Shown here piece after piece: positions 43,389-52,224 of a stretch of 64,000 nt of DNA. The translations under genes and the position numbers were made by a program. Below the pieces are notes generated by a model. The model was not told the DNA's origin and ran no database searches. It saw nothing but the letters and a program-made list of their open reading frames with translations. The stretch is taken from assembly GCF_019977335.1 (NCBI RefSeq), contig NZ_AP024653.1, positions 744,001 through 808,000 on the forward strand, read 5' to 3'. The DNA comes from Arthrobacter sp. NicSoilB4 (GTDB taxonomy: Bacteria > Actinomycetota > Actinomycetes > Actinomycetales > Micrococcaceae). Numbering within the stretch: the stretch's first letter is position 1; the number at the start of each line of letters is the position of its first letter.

Positions 43389-44042
43389 ATGACATCTCGC
43401 ACTTTTTTCGGCCGCCGCAGACGCATGTACGCCCTCCTGGTTGCGATGACCCTGTTGCCTGTCACAGCCTGCACCGGCGGAGGAACCACTCCAAGTGCAT
43501 CGGCCGCCCCTGCGACTTCGAGCCCGGCCGCTTCGCCCACCCCCACTGCCACCCCGACGCCGACGGCCAGCTACAAGCCGGCGGACGCCTCCGGCAGGGC
43601 GCAGAACGTCCCAATTCCGGTGCTGCCCGAAGCCGCGAAGGCGGAGACGAAGGAGGGACTCGAAGCGTTCGCGCGGTACTGGTTTCAGCTGCTTAGTTAC
43701 GGGTACGAGACGGGGGACGTATCGCGGATTGTGGATATCACGAGTCCGACTTGTCGAGCCTGCGAGCGGGCAAAGGCGGTCATGACAGGTTGGAACGACG
43801 AAGGGAGATGGCTTGTTGGCGGCAAGGTGGATACGCCTTCTGTCAGCACGACGTTTATCGTGGCACCCGATGGGAACTATCAGGTCGCTGTCCAAGGGTC
43901 ACAAGCGTCGATTTCCTACTACAACGCGGACGGGACACTGCATCAAGCCGCACCAAAGCCCGAGGATACGGGCAATCTCATGCTCGCGGTTTTCCGCGAT
44001 GGCGCCTGGTACGTAAATAACATTCAGCCAATAGTCGGCTAG
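43389..44042 (+). CDS. DUF6318-type lipoprotein
   Basis: A 217-residue lipoprotein with basic N-terminus (RRRRM), hydrophobic core and lipobox VTAC at about residue 28. A Ser/Ala/Pro/Thr-rich linker (TPTATPTPTASY) leads to a folded domain with the Cys pair SPTCRACERAK and a C-terminal YVNNIQPIVG. This is the DUF6318 pattern known from Arthrobacter-type actinobacteria; function unknown. The next secreted protein begins 3 bp after the stop, so the two are co-expressed. Confidence 0.82.
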   Translation: MTSRTFFGRRRRMYALLVAMTLLPVTACTGGGTTPSASAAPATSSPAASPTPTATPTPTASYKPADASGRAQNVPIPVLPEAAKAETKEGLEAFARYWFQLLSYGYETGDVSRIVDITSPTCRACERAKAVMTGWNDEGRWLVGGKVDTPSVSTTFIVAPDGNYQVAVQGSQASISYYNADGTLHQAAPKPEDTGNLMLAVFRDGAWYVNNIQPIVG

Positions 44043-44045
44043 CCA

Positions 44046-44990
44046 ATGAAAGCGTCGTGGTGGTTCCGACTGGTCTGGCCGGCGGCACTAGTCGCAGGCC
44101 TGGTAGGACTACCCGTGCCAGCGTTTGGTGCCACTGACTCGCCGCCTATAACCGGCGACTGGGGTGAGGACACTGTCGATGTCGGTGGCTGGGCGATCGA
44201 CGCGGGCACTGGTCGATTCGTCTGGGCTGGGCCGGGGACAGTACGTGCCGACCCAAACCAATACAAGTACGAACTTCAGTGCCACTTGGGCGGCGGCGAC
44301 TTCGACACGGACTGCCTTGCTGTCCTCGTGGATTGCAAGAATGGCCCCGACGGAAAAGAAGGAATCCCGGTCGTCTGGCTGAAAGCGCCGGCGGGAGTGC
44401 CGAATCCAACCTGGACTTTTCACTCGGGACCCACGTGTCTCTTCGACCCGAGGCCTGAGGACTTGCTCCCCAGGATCGCCGCCGTGATCCAAACGGAGTT
44501 CCAGCGGCTACCGATCGCGGCAGGATCGGTCACAGCCCAGCCGAGCCCGCACACACTCAGGGGCGCCGAAACTAACTTCTTCGCTGAAGCCGTGGAGCAG
44601 AAATTCGACGTCACCATTCTGGCCCAGAAAGTCCACGTCGTCGCCAAGCCCGTCCAATACACCTGGAGTTACGGTGACGACACCTCGCTGGGACCCCAGA
44701 CTGCCGCCGGCGGACCCCTGCCGCAGGACCGCTGGGGCGAAAAGACCGCCACCAGCCACGTCTACACCCAGACTGGTGATTTCCCCGTGGTGCTGACCAC
44801 CCACTTCCAGGGGACCTACTCTGTCAACGGCGGCCCGCCGTTGCCCTTGCCCATCCCGGGCCAGGGGCAATTCAATGCACCCCCGCAAACTGTGAGCGTC
44901 TGGCGTTCCATCACCCGGAACTACGCTGACGACTGCCTCCGCAACCCGCAAGGCCAAGGCTGCCCCGGCGTCGCACCTCCGGCCCCCTGA
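44046..44990 (+). CDS. Secreted protein with PKD-like region, partner of the DUF6318 lipoprotein
   Basis: A 314-residue exported protein: signal peptide ending about PAFG-A (residue 29), then a domain with Cys pairs (QCHLGGGDFDTDC, VDCKN, TCLFD). Toward the C-terminus is a PKD-like segment (YTWSYGDDTSLG...TSHVYTQTGDFPVVLTTHF), where 'WSYGDD' and 'HVYTQTGDF' are typical. It ends in a Pro-rich tail with a final Cys pair. It begins 3 bp after the DUF6318 gene. The role is unknown; an envelope-associated complex is a reasonable guess. Confidence 0.75.
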   Translation: MKASWWFRLVWPAALVAGLVGLPVPAFGATDSPPITGDWGEDTVDVGGWAIDAGTGRFVWAGPGTVRADPNQYKYELQCHLGGGDFDTDCLAVLVDCKNGPDGKEGIPVVWLKAPAGVPNPTWTFHSGPTCLFDPRPEDLLPRIAAVIQTEFQRLPIAAGSVTAQPSPHTLRGAETNFFAEAVEQKFDVTILAQKVHVVAKPVQYTWSYGDDTSLGPQTAAGGPLPQDRWGEKTATSHVYTQTGDFPVVLTTHFQGTYSVNGGPPLPLPIPGQGQFNAPPQTVSVWRSITRNYADDCLRNPQGQGCPGVAPPAP

Positions 44991-45127
44991 CCCGGGCGGT
45001 CCGTGACAATCCCACCCTCCGGGAACCACACTGGGGGTGACGGCCACTTTCTCTGACAATCCAACGACATGCCGTGGATGAGCCTGTTCGGGCGCATCCA
45101 CGGCCCGGAGTGCGAAGGCAGAACACC

Positions 45128-46183
45128 ATGAAAGCAGCACGATTCCATGCCCGTGAGGACCTCCGGATCGAAGATATTCCGGTGCCGGAGCTGCGCCCGG
45201 GGGCGGTGAAAATCGCCGTCGCCTGGTGCGGGATTTGCGGCACGGACCTCCACGAATTCCTCGAAGGCCCCATCTTCACACCCCCGCCCGGAAGCCCCCA
45301 CGTTCTTTCCCACGAAGCCGCCCCGGTGACCCTGGGACATGAATTTTCCGGCACGGTCGAGGAACTGGGCGAGGGCGTGACCGGGCTCGCCGTCGGGGAC
45401 AGTGTCGTGGTTGAGCCGTATATCGTCTGCAACGAATGCGGCCCGTGCCTCAGCGGTCACTACAACCTGTGCACCAAGCTGGGCTTCATCGGCCTGGCGG
45501 GCGGCGGCGGGGGCCTGAGCGAGACGATCGTCGTCGACACCCGCTGGGTTCACCCCGTCGGCGACATCCCGCTCGACGAAGCCGCCCTCATCGAGCCCCT
45601 CGCGGTGGCCTATCACGCCGTCGGGCGCAGCGGCGTCAAAGCCGGGGACGCCGCCGTCGTCGGTGGTGCCGGCCCCATCGGGCTGCTGACCGCAGCGGTC
45701 CTCAAGGGCCTGGGCGTCACCACGATCGTCACCGAGCTGTCGGCCGCGCGGAAGGACAAGGCGGTCTCCTCGGGGGTCGCTGACCATGTTCTGGACCCCA
45801 GCTCGGATGACGTCAAGGCGCGTGTGCTGGAACTGACTGAGGGGGCAGGGGCTGATGCAGCCTTTGAATGTGCCGGCGTGAACGCCGTGCTGGACACCAT
45901 GCTCGACGTCGTCCGGCCGGCCGGTGTCGTGGTCAACGTGTCCATCTGGGGACATCCGGCCACTGTGGACATGCAAAAGGTGGTCCTGAAGGAAATCGAC
46001 CTGCGCGGCACCATCGCCTACTGCGGCGACCACGCGGCCGCCATCAAGCTCGTCCAGGACGGGAAAGTCGACCTGAAACCCTTCATAACGGGACGAATCG
46101 CCTTGGATGACCTCGTGGACAAGGGCTTCGACACCCTGATCAACCACAACGACACAGCGGTGAAGATCATCGTCCACCCGTAG
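45128..46183 (+). CDS. Zinc-dependent 2,3-butanediol dehydrogenase-like alcohol dehydrogenase
   Basis: A 351-residue medium-chain dehydrogenase. Catalytic zinc ligands are Cys37 (CGICGTDLHEF), His71 and Glu72 (LGHEFSG); structural zinc ligands are Cys101, Cys104, Cys107 and Cys115. The nucleotide site is VVGGAGPIGLL. CGICGTDLHEFLEGP and the conserved 'PHVLSHEAAPVTLGHEF' region match the (R,R)-butanediol dehydrogenase subgroup, which interconverts 2,3-butanediol and acetoin. The start is ATG 45128; an upstream GTG has no support. The ene-reductase gene follows by 81 bp on the same strand. Confidence 0.88.
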   Translation: MKAARFHAREDLRIEDIPVPELRPGAVKIAVAWCGICGTDLHEFLEGPIFTPPPGSPHVLSHEAAPVTLGHEFSGTVEELGEGVTGLAVGDSVVVEPYIVCNECGPCLSGHYNLCTKLGFIGLAGGGGGLSETIVVDTRWVHPVGDIPLDEAALIEPLAVAYHAVGRSGVKAGDAAVVGGAGPIGLLTAAVLKGLGVTTIVTELSAARKDKAVSSGVADHVLDPSSDDVKARVLELTEGAGADAAFECAGVNAVLDTMLDVVRPAGVVVNVSIWGHPATVDMQKVVLKEIDLRGTIAYCGDHAAAIKLVQDGKVDLKPFITGRIALDDLVDKGFDTLINHNDTAVKIIVHP

Positions 46184-46264
46184 TGATCCGAGTCGCACAT
46201 GGAATAGTTGCAGGCGCCTTGCAGTTGGCGCATACAGACCTCAATGTCTTGTGAAAGGAACTGC

Positions 46265-47335
46265 ATGCTGTTTTCTCCCATGACCCTCGGCGAGCTGGAA
46301 CTGCCCAACCGACTCGTGATGGCGCCGCTGACCCGCGTCCGCTCCGGCAAGGAAGGCATCCCCGGGCCTCTCGTGGTCGAGCATTACCGGCAGCGCGCGT
46401 CGCTTGGACTGATCGTCAGCGAGGGAACCTATCCCAGCCGGGCCGGCCAAGGATTCCCGGGCCAGCCCGGCCTGGTGACCGAGGAACAGCTCAAGGGCTG
46501 GGCCAACGTCACGTCCGCCGTGCACGCCGAGGGCGGCCGCATCTTCGCCCAGGTCATGCACGCCGGACGCGTCACGCATGAAGACACCAACGGCGGCCAC
46601 GAAGTGGTCGCGCCCAGCGCCATCGCGATCGACGGCCAGACCCGCACATACGAGGGCAAGAAGCCCTTCCCCGTGCCCCGCGCCCTGTCCACTACTGAGC
46701 TTCCGGGCATCGTCCAGGAGTTCGTCACGGCGTCCCTCAACGCGATCGGCGCAGGGTTCGACGGCGTCGAGCTGCACTCCGCCAACGGCTATTTGCTGCA
46801 CGAATTCCTGGCTCCGTCCTCCAACCAGCGCGACGACGTCTACGGCGGCTCGCCCGCGAACCGGGCACGCTTCGTCATTGAGGTAGCACGGGCCGTGGCA
46901 GACGCCGTCGGCGCGGACCGGGTCGGCATCAGGATCTCGCCGGAACACAACGTCCAGGGCGCTGTGGAGCCCGACGCCGCGGATGTCAACGAGACCTACA
47001 AGGTCCTTGTGGATGCCCTGGCGTCCCTGCGGCTGGCGTACCTGAGCGTGCTGCACAAGGACCCGACGAGCGAGCTCGTGCAGGACCTGCGCACACGCTT
47101 CGGCGGAACCTTCCTGCTGAACTCCGGTTTCGGTGTTCTCACGACCCGCGAGGAAGCTGTTGCCCTGGTTGCGGATGGGCACGCTGACGCAGTCGTCGTG
47201 GGACGGCCTGCCATCGCCAACCCGGACCTGGTCCGCCGCTGGCGCGAAGGACTCCCGACCAACGAGCCGGACCCGGCCACGTACTACACCGACGACGCCA
47301 AGGGCTACACGGACTACCCGGCGTACCAGAACTAA
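46265..47335 (+). CDS. Old Yellow Enzyme-type alkene reductase
   Basis: A 356-residue FMN-dependent TIM-barrel oxidoreductase. LFSPMTLGELELPNRLVMAPLTRVR is the standard N-terminus, QVMHAGRVTHEDTNGG the substrate-loop region, and VELHSANGYLLHEFLAPSSN carries the His/Asn pair that holds the activated alkene. It reduces alpha,beta-unsaturated carbonyls or nitro compounds. AAGGA lies six bases before ATG 46265. The 3' end meets the 32-bp-period repeat array. Confidence 0.9.
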   Translation: MLFSPMTLGELELPNRLVMAPLTRVRSGKEGIPGPLVVEHYRQRASLGLIVSEGTYPSRAGQGFPGQPGLVTEEQLKGWANVTSAVHAEGGRIFAQVMHAGRVTHEDTNGGHEVVAPSAIAIDGQTRTYEGKKPFPVPRALSTTELPGIVQEFVTASLNAIGAGFDGVELHSANGYLLHEFLAPSSNQRDDVYGGSPANRARFVIEVARAVADAVGADRVGIRISPEHNVQGAVEPDAADVNETYKVLVDALASLRLAYLSVLHKDPTSELVQDLRTRFGGTFLLNSGFGVLTTREEAVALVADGHADAVVVGRPAIANPDLVRRWREGLPTNEPDPATYYTDDAKGYTDYPAYQN

Positions 47336-47413
47336 TCAGCGCCCGGCGCCACGCGCACCACGGGACATGTCCAGCGGGAGCCGGTCACACCACTGGACAT
47401 GTCACGCGGTAGC

Positions 47414-47454
47414 CACGAACAGTGGGCAGAACGCCATTCTGTCCACTGCTCGTG
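47414..47454. repeat. Hairpin in repeat array, copy 1
   Basis: CACGA and TCGTG flank the arms CAGTGGGCAGAA and a partly matching right arm ending CCACTG. Two bases differ from copy 2, weakening the stem. It lies 79 bp after the ene-reductase stop and may terminate transcription of that gene. Confidence 0.7.
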
Positions 47455-47672
47455 TCTAAGAATGGACATGTCCGGTGGGCGCAGGTGCCAAGAATGAGCA
47501 TGTCCCTCGGGTGGACGTCGCGGCTGGCTCAGGACTTGGGGTGGCTGCACGAAGAATGCGCATGATCCGTGGGCGCAGATGCAAGGAATGAGCATGTCCC
47601 GCGGGAGCTACCCGCACCACTGGACATGTCCCGCGGGAGCCGGTCACACCACTGGACATGTTCCGCGGGAGC

Positions 47673-47713
47673 CACGAACAGTGGGCAGAATGCCATTCTG
47701 CCCACTGCTCGTG
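47673..47713. repeat. Hairpin in repeat array, copy 2
   Basis: CAGTGGGCAGAAT (47679-47691) pairs perfectly with ATTCTGCCCACTG (47695-47707) around GCC. One mismatch further out, CACGA (47673-47677) pairs with TCGTG (47709-47713). It lies about 85 bp beyond the stop of the nuclease-helicase gene and may be its terminator. Confidence 0.75.
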
Positions 47714-47796
47714 CTTAAGAATGGGCATGTCCCGTGGGTGCGGGCGCGAAGAATGGGCATGTCCCTTGGCGGGTGCCAAGAATGGGCATGTCCCGC

Positions 47797-50700
47797 TTAG
47801 CTCGCGACGACTGACCGCTGGCAGAGCCCGATGAACCCGCCCAACTGCTCCAGGCCCTCCGGGTGCGTGGGGAGGTAGTTGGTCAGCTCGGGTGCGCGGA
47901 CCACGACGGCACGCCACTGGCCGCGGGAGACCGCCACGTTGATCCGGTTGCGCGAGAGCAGGAACTCCATGCCGCGCGGCGCCTCGGCCACCGCCGAGCA
48001 CGCCATGGACACGATCACGACGGCGGCCTCCTGGCCCTGGAACTTGTCCACCGTTCCCACCCGCACGCCGGGGAGCCCCGCGGCATCCAAGGCGTCGCGG
48101 ATGACGTTGACCTGGGCGTTGTAGGCCGCCACCACCAGGATGTCCGCCACGCCCAGCGGCCGCGTACCCTGCTCCGAATGCCAGCTCAGCCCCAGATGCC
48201 GCCGCACCTGACGGATGACCTCGGCAGCCTCCTCGGCGGACGACGTGATGTTGCCGCCGTGTTCTACCAGGACGGTTTCGATCCCGGCCGGAACCCCCTC
48301 GAGCCGCCGTAGGTCAGCGGCCGGAGCCGAGTGCAGCTTGCCCTCATAGGAGAGTTCGGAGACGGCCCGGCACAACTCCGACGTCATCCGCCACGAGTCG
48401 GCCAGGAAATAGCCAAGTTCCGGCGGCAGGGTGGCATGACCGGCGGAAACCCAGCCCAGGGCTGACTCGTCCACGGGTTCTGGGTGGGCGCCCTGGCTGA
48501 CCTGCGGCAGCTGCTGGGGATCGCCGAGCAACAGCAGCCGGCTGCTGGCCCGGGCCACGGCCAGGGTGTTGGCCAGCGAGAACTGTCCGGCCTCGTCGAT
48601 CACTAGCAGGTCCAGAGACCCGGCCGGAACGGTGGCGCCCGTCATGGTCCACGCCGTACCGCCGACGAGCGCCCCGCCTGGTGAGCTGAGCAGCCGTGCG
48701 ACATCCTTGGCGGAGCGCTGGTCCCAAGGGAGGGGCTCCGAGTGCTTCACTTCCTTGGCGACCACGGACGGATCGACGCCCGCCTTGCCCACAGCGGTCT
48801 TCAGCAGGTTCTCCACCACGGCATGGGACTGGCCGACGACGCCGACCTTCCACCCGCGGGCCACCAGCCGGGCGATGACGTGCGACGCCACATGGGTCTT
48901 GCCGGTCCCGGGAGGACCCTGGACCGCTACGTAGGAATGATCCAGGGCCTCGACGGCCGCCGTGATCGCATCGATGAACCGGTCCGGGCCTTCGCCGGGC
49001 GCAGGCAGCGGAGCCCCGGACGCCAGCCGAGGCGGAACCCGGCGGACCAGATCCAGGGCGGGATGATGCGGGAAGGCGGATCCGGCCCGCAACGCCGCGG
49101 TGACTCCCGTGGCAAGGTCCGCCAAGGCGTCCTCGAGGCCCTTGGTCTGGATGGGCTGGTCTTCGGTCAGCGCGACGGGGACCTGGGCGTACGGTTCGAT
49201 GGTCTTGCGCAGCTTGTCCCGGATGATGACGGTGTCCCTGCCATCCTCGTGGCCCAGCTCCAGAACCTCCGTGCCGAACCAGCCGTTACGCCCGGTCCCG
49301 TTGATGCCCGTCCCCTCGAGCCCGGCCGGAAGCGGCGGTTCGTACATGCGGAACCATGTGCTGCCCTCACGGAGGTCCGAGCCCGGACTGACCGTGCCGA
49401 TCAGCTTCACCCTCCGCTCCGGAAGCTTTGCGCCGTCCTTCCACCAGTCCTCGAGCACCTCCGCGTCCTCAACAAGGAAAACGTTGCGGTCCTGCTGGTG
49501 ATGCGTGTCCGGGCCGTTCTCGCAGCGGTCGAAGTGCGCCCACCAGAACGCCTTGCGCTCCCGGCGGTGATAGCTGACCGCCGCGGCCAGCATGGATACC
49601 GCCTTCCGGTCATTCTCGGTCAGCCCGACGACGGGAGCCGCCAGTTCTGCCAGCGCCACTTCCAGCGGATCCAGGTCGGCGTCAGCCAGTCCGGTGACTG
49701 CGCCGGTGTCCGCACCGGCCGCCGTCGTGGCGGGGGAGGCGCCGCCGCCGAGTCCGATCCCGCCGAGCGGCTTGATGCCGCGCTCCCGGGCCAGGCCCAG
49801 GAGCCAGTTCCGGAGTTCCAAGGTGGAGAGGCAGTCGTATTCGTTGTAGTCGGAGATCCCGGCGAGGATGGTGGCGGCTTCCTCGGCCCGGCCGTCGTCG
49901 CGCGCGTCGCAGTAATGGGCGTAGGCAACCACCGAGGCGCCGGCGTCCTTCACGTCCCCGGAACGCAGATTCGTCCCCATGTAGAGCGGCTCGAGTTTCT
50001 TGATGCTGTAGGAATTCTCGGAGATCCGGATGCTGTTCCGGACGGTCTGGTACAGGTCCACCAGGAGCCCGTCCCGCAGCCACTGGTCCACAGTGTCTTC
50101 GCCGGCGACGTGCATCACGGAAAGTTTCCGGAGCGCCGTCTTCTCGTAGGCGGCGTAGTGGTAGACGTGCATGTCAGGGTAGTCCCGCCGGCGTTTCTCC
50201 ACATACTCGAGGAAATCGAGGAAGGCCTGCTTCTCCGCCTCCCGGCTGTGCGCCCAGAACGGCCTGAACACTCCCGGAACACCCGGACCCGTCGGCGCCT
50301 CGATGACACCGAACAGGTACTCCAGGCCCCAGACTCCAGTGGCGCTTTCCTGCCACAACGGATCGCCCTCGAAATCGAAGAAGATGTCGCCCTCGCTGGG
50401 CGGGGGCAGCTCGGCCAGCGAGTTCTCCGGGATCACGCCGAAGCGGATGCGGTGCCCAGAACCGTCCTTGACGAAATACACCTCCCCATCCGCACCGCCG
50501 ATGCCGCTCTGCATCCTGGCCTGATCCTGCAGTCGCAGCAGTGAGGCGTTGGGATTGACCAGGGTGGCTTCCGCGAGTTCCCGGACCGTGCGGATGCCGT
50601 CGGCGCGGAGTTTCTTGCGCTGGGCCGAGTTCATCCGGGCCACGAGCAGCAGATCATCGGTGGCAACGACTTGCTCCTGGCAGTAGTCGCAGCGGCCACA

Positions 50701-51426
50701 GGCGGTGATGCCAGGAGCATCCCACTGCACGGGGCCGGGCTGCGCCAGATGCGAGGAGGTCAGCGCCAGGAAGCGGTCCCGCCGCTCCCGGAACACCGGC
50801 AGGATCTCCGAAAGTTTGTGGTGGCTTCTGACGTATTCGAAGCCGCCGCCCGGCAGCGGAACCGTGGCTCCAAGGACCAGCGTTACCGCCGGATCCGGCG
50901 TAATCCCCGCCTTCAGCAGCTGGTCGCCGTAGGCGCCCAGCTGGAGCAGGGCCGTCACCTTGGCGTGGCGGGCCAGCTTGGTGTCGAACACCGCGTAGCT
51001 GCCGTTGGCCTGGCGGACGAGGAAATCTGAGCGGCCATGGAACTGGCCGTCGAAGAAGGCGGCCTGGAACACCACGTCGGCGCCGGAGTTCAGGGCGTCG
51101 ATGGACTCCCTGTGCTTGGCCAGCAAAGTCGCGCGGTCCATGGCCTCGGCCGGGACGACGTCGTACACGCCGTGTCCGGCGGCCGGATCCCAGTGGCCGA
51201 ACTCCGCGACGAACCCGTCGAGGACCCGGTGCTCGTGGAGGTCGCCCAATACGGCGGCATGCTTGAGCATCTCATCGTCGTCGAAGGCGGCTTTGGGGGA
51301 GCGGCCCAGCTTCTCGTCGAGTTTCCGGAGCAGCTGGTACTCACAGCCGGCGGCCGTGACGAGGTCGCTCGCGGAATAGACCAGGTCCTGTGCGGAACCC
51401 GGCACTTCCGGTTCAAGAAAAAACAC
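47797..51426 (-). CDS. RecB-like nuclease / RNase H-like / UPF1-type helicase fusion
   Basis: A 1209-residue protein of the TM0106 RecB-nuclease type. Residues 1-260 form a RecB/Cas4-like nuclease: SYAVFDTKLARH (about 150) has the Asp/Lys pair, and Cys28 with the CGRCDYC cluster (about 242-248) could bind an iron-sulfur cluster. Residues about 345-560 resemble a DEDD/RNase H-like exonuclease (IFFDFEGDPLW...YNEYDCLSTLELRNWL). The C-terminal half is an SF1B helicase: Walker A VQGPPGTGKTHVASH (about 842), LVIDEAGQFSLAN, LGDPQQLPQV, VDKFQGQEAAVVIVSM and RNRINVAVSRG. The start is GTG 51426. A role in DNA repair or defence is plausible; no experimental function is known to me. Its 3' end abuts the palindromic array. 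Confidence 0.88.
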   Translation of the reverse strand: MFFLEPEVPGSAQDLVYSASDLVTAAGCEYQLLRKLDEKLGRSPKAAFDDDEMLKHAAVLGDLHEHRVLDGFVAEFGHWDPAAGHGVYDVVPAEAMDRATLLAKHRESIDALNSGADVVFQAAFFDGQFHGRSDFLVRQANGSYAVFDTKLARHAKVTALLQLGAYGDQLLKAGITPDPAVTLVLGATVPLPGGGFEYVRSHHKLSEILPVFRERRDRFLALTSSHLAQPGPVQWDAPGITACGRCDYCQEQVVATDDLLLVARMNSAQRKKLRADGIRTVRELAEATLVNPNASLLRLQDQARMQSGIGGADGEVYFVKDGSGHRIRFGVIPENSLAELPPPSEGDIFFDFEGDPLWQESATGVWGLEYLFGVIEAPTGPGVPGVFRPFWAHSREAEKQAFLDFLEYVEKRRRDYPDMHVYHYAAYEKTALRKLSVMHVAGEDTVDQWLRDGLLVDLYQTVRNSIRISENSYSIKKLEPLYMGTNLRSGDVKDAGASVVAYAHYCDARDDGRAEEAATILAGISDYNEYDCLSTLELRNWLLGLARERGIKPLGGIGLGGGASPATTAAGADTGAVTGLADADLDPLEVALAELAAPVVGLTENDRKAVSMLAAAVSYHRRERKAFWWAHFDRCENGPDTHHQQDRNVFLVEDAEVLEDWWKDGAKLPERRVKLIGTVSPGSDLREGSTWFRMYEPPLPAGLEGTGINGTGRNGWFGTEVLELGHEDGRDTVIIRDKLRKTIEPYAQVPVALTEDQPIQTKGLEDALADLATGVTAALRAGSAFPHHPALDLVRRVPPRLASGAPLPAPGEGPDRFIDAITAAVEALDHSYVAVQGPPGTGKTHVASHVIARLVARGWKVGVVGQSHAVVENLLKTAVGKAGVDPSVVAKEVKHSEPLPWDQRSAKDVARLLSSPGGALVGGTAWTMTGATVPAGSLDLLVIDEAGQFSLANTLAVARASSRLLLLGDPQQLPQVSQGAHPEPVDESALGWVSAGHATLPPELGYFLADSWRMTSELCRAVSELSYEGKLHSAPAADLRRLEGVPAGIETVLVEHGGNITSSAEEAAEVIRQVRRHLGLSWHSEQGTRPLGVADILVVAAYNAQVNVIRDALDAAGLPGVRVGTVDKFQGQEAAVVIVSMACSAVAEAPRGMEFLLSRNRINVAVSRGQWRAVVVRAPELTNYLPTHPEGLEQLGGFIGLCQRSVVAS

Positions 51427-51595
51427 TGTGCCCCCGATGCTTACTGCCGTATGGAAGGTTCTGCCGCCTGGGGTGTGCAGTCAGCGCAGCCTCGCCGTAT
51501 GTTCTTCAAGCTATCAAAGCCCTCTGACAATCCGACGGCCACACCGGCCGGATGGGCTGGTTCTTGTCGGAAGCCCGGCGTATTGTCTGAGGACC

Positions 51596-52201
51596 ATGAC
51601 CGAACAGCAGCCCTATGAGCTGGTCCAGCGCTTCGCGCACTTCGAGTTGCGCCGGTATCCCGCGTACGTTGTGGCCGAGATACAGGTCAGCGCGACGTTT
51701 AACCGGGCGGGGAATGATGCTTTCCGGCCCCTGTTCAACTACATCAGTGGCAGCAACAACGCCCGCCAGAAGCTGGCCATGACGGCCCCGGTGCTCCAGG
51801 AGACCGGTCCTTCGCAGAAGCTTGCCATGACCGCCCCCGTGCTCCAGAGCGGTCCGCTGCCGGGAAGCGACGGTACCGCTGACTATGTGGTCGCCTTTGT
51901 GCTCCCTGCCGGCCTGACGGCGGAGACCGCCCCGGTCCCGACGAATCCGGAGGTTAGGATCCGGACTGTCCCGGGGTCCCTGACGGCTGCCCTTCGATTC
52001 TCGGGCAGCGGCTCGGAAGCTGCCTTTGAACGGCGCAACGAGGGACTCCAAGCCGCCCTCGTGCTGGCCGGTCTGACGGCCTTGGGACCGCCCAGATTCG
52101 CGCGCTTTGATCCGCCGTTCAAACCGTGGTTCCTCCGCCGCAACGAGGTCCTTCAGGACGTCGAACAGCCCCACCCTGCTGCCGGCACCGCCGGTCCCTG
52201 A
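51596..52201 (+). CDS. SOUL/HBP-family heme-binding-like protein
   Basis: A 201-residue SOUL domain protein. YELVQRFAHFELRRYPAYVVAEIQV at the N-terminus, FRPLFNYISGSNNARQKLAMTAPVL and a near-repeat QKLAMTAPVLQ (15 residues apart), then YVVAFVLPAG and FKPWFLRRNEV at the C-terminus, match the family. The duplicated KLAMTAPVL is probably an internal repeat of the loop. Bacterial SOUL proteins may bind heme or other hydrophobic ligands. ATG 51596 after GAGG is chosen; the frame opens earlier without support. Confidence 0.87.
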   Translation: MTEQQPYELVQRFAHFELRRYPAYVVAEIQVSATFNRAGNDAFRPLFNYISGSNNARQKLAMTAPVLQETGPSQKLAMTAPVLQSGPLPGSDGTADYVVAFVLPAGLTAETAPVPTNPEVRIRTVPGSLTAALRFSGSGSEAAFERRNEGLQAALVLAGLTALGPPRFARFDPPFKPWFLRRNEVLQDVEQPHPAAGTAGP

Positions 52202-52224
52202 CCCGGGTAAGGCAAAATGGCTGG

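Larger units (their letters stand above)
47336..47796. repeat. Array of ATG-centred palindromic units with 32-bp period
   Basis: Eleven CATG-centred units, mostly GGACATGTCC or GGGCATGTCC, start at 47366, 47398, 47467, 47499, 47561, 47593, 47625, 47657, 47726, 47758 and 47787. Steps between them are 32, 69, 32, 62, 32, 32, 32, 69, 32 and 29 bp. On the minus strand one unit type reads GGGACATGCCCATTCTT, the other GGGACATGTCCAGTGGTG. The 69-bp steps each contain a hairpin (47414-47454 and 47673-47713), and the segments starting at 47382 and 47641 are a direct duplication offset by 259 bp with no indels. Lying between convergent genes, it is non-coding; 32 is not a multiple of three. Confidence 0.9.

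Noticed and set aside
47342..47796. CRISPR array
   Set aside because: The period is 32 bp but there are no unique spacers between identical repeats; the units are continuous, degenerate and palindromic, and no cas1/cas2 is present.
47456..48001. Minus-strand frame running through the palindromic array
   Set aside because: Its translation only mirrors the DNA repeats. The 32-bp period is not a multiple of three, so the peptide is not periodic in register, and the frame overlaps the helicase gene in another phase.
48742..50544. 600-codon plus-strand frame opposite the nuclease-helicase
   Set aside because: It is antisense to conserved helicase and RNase H-like motifs and has no domain of its own.
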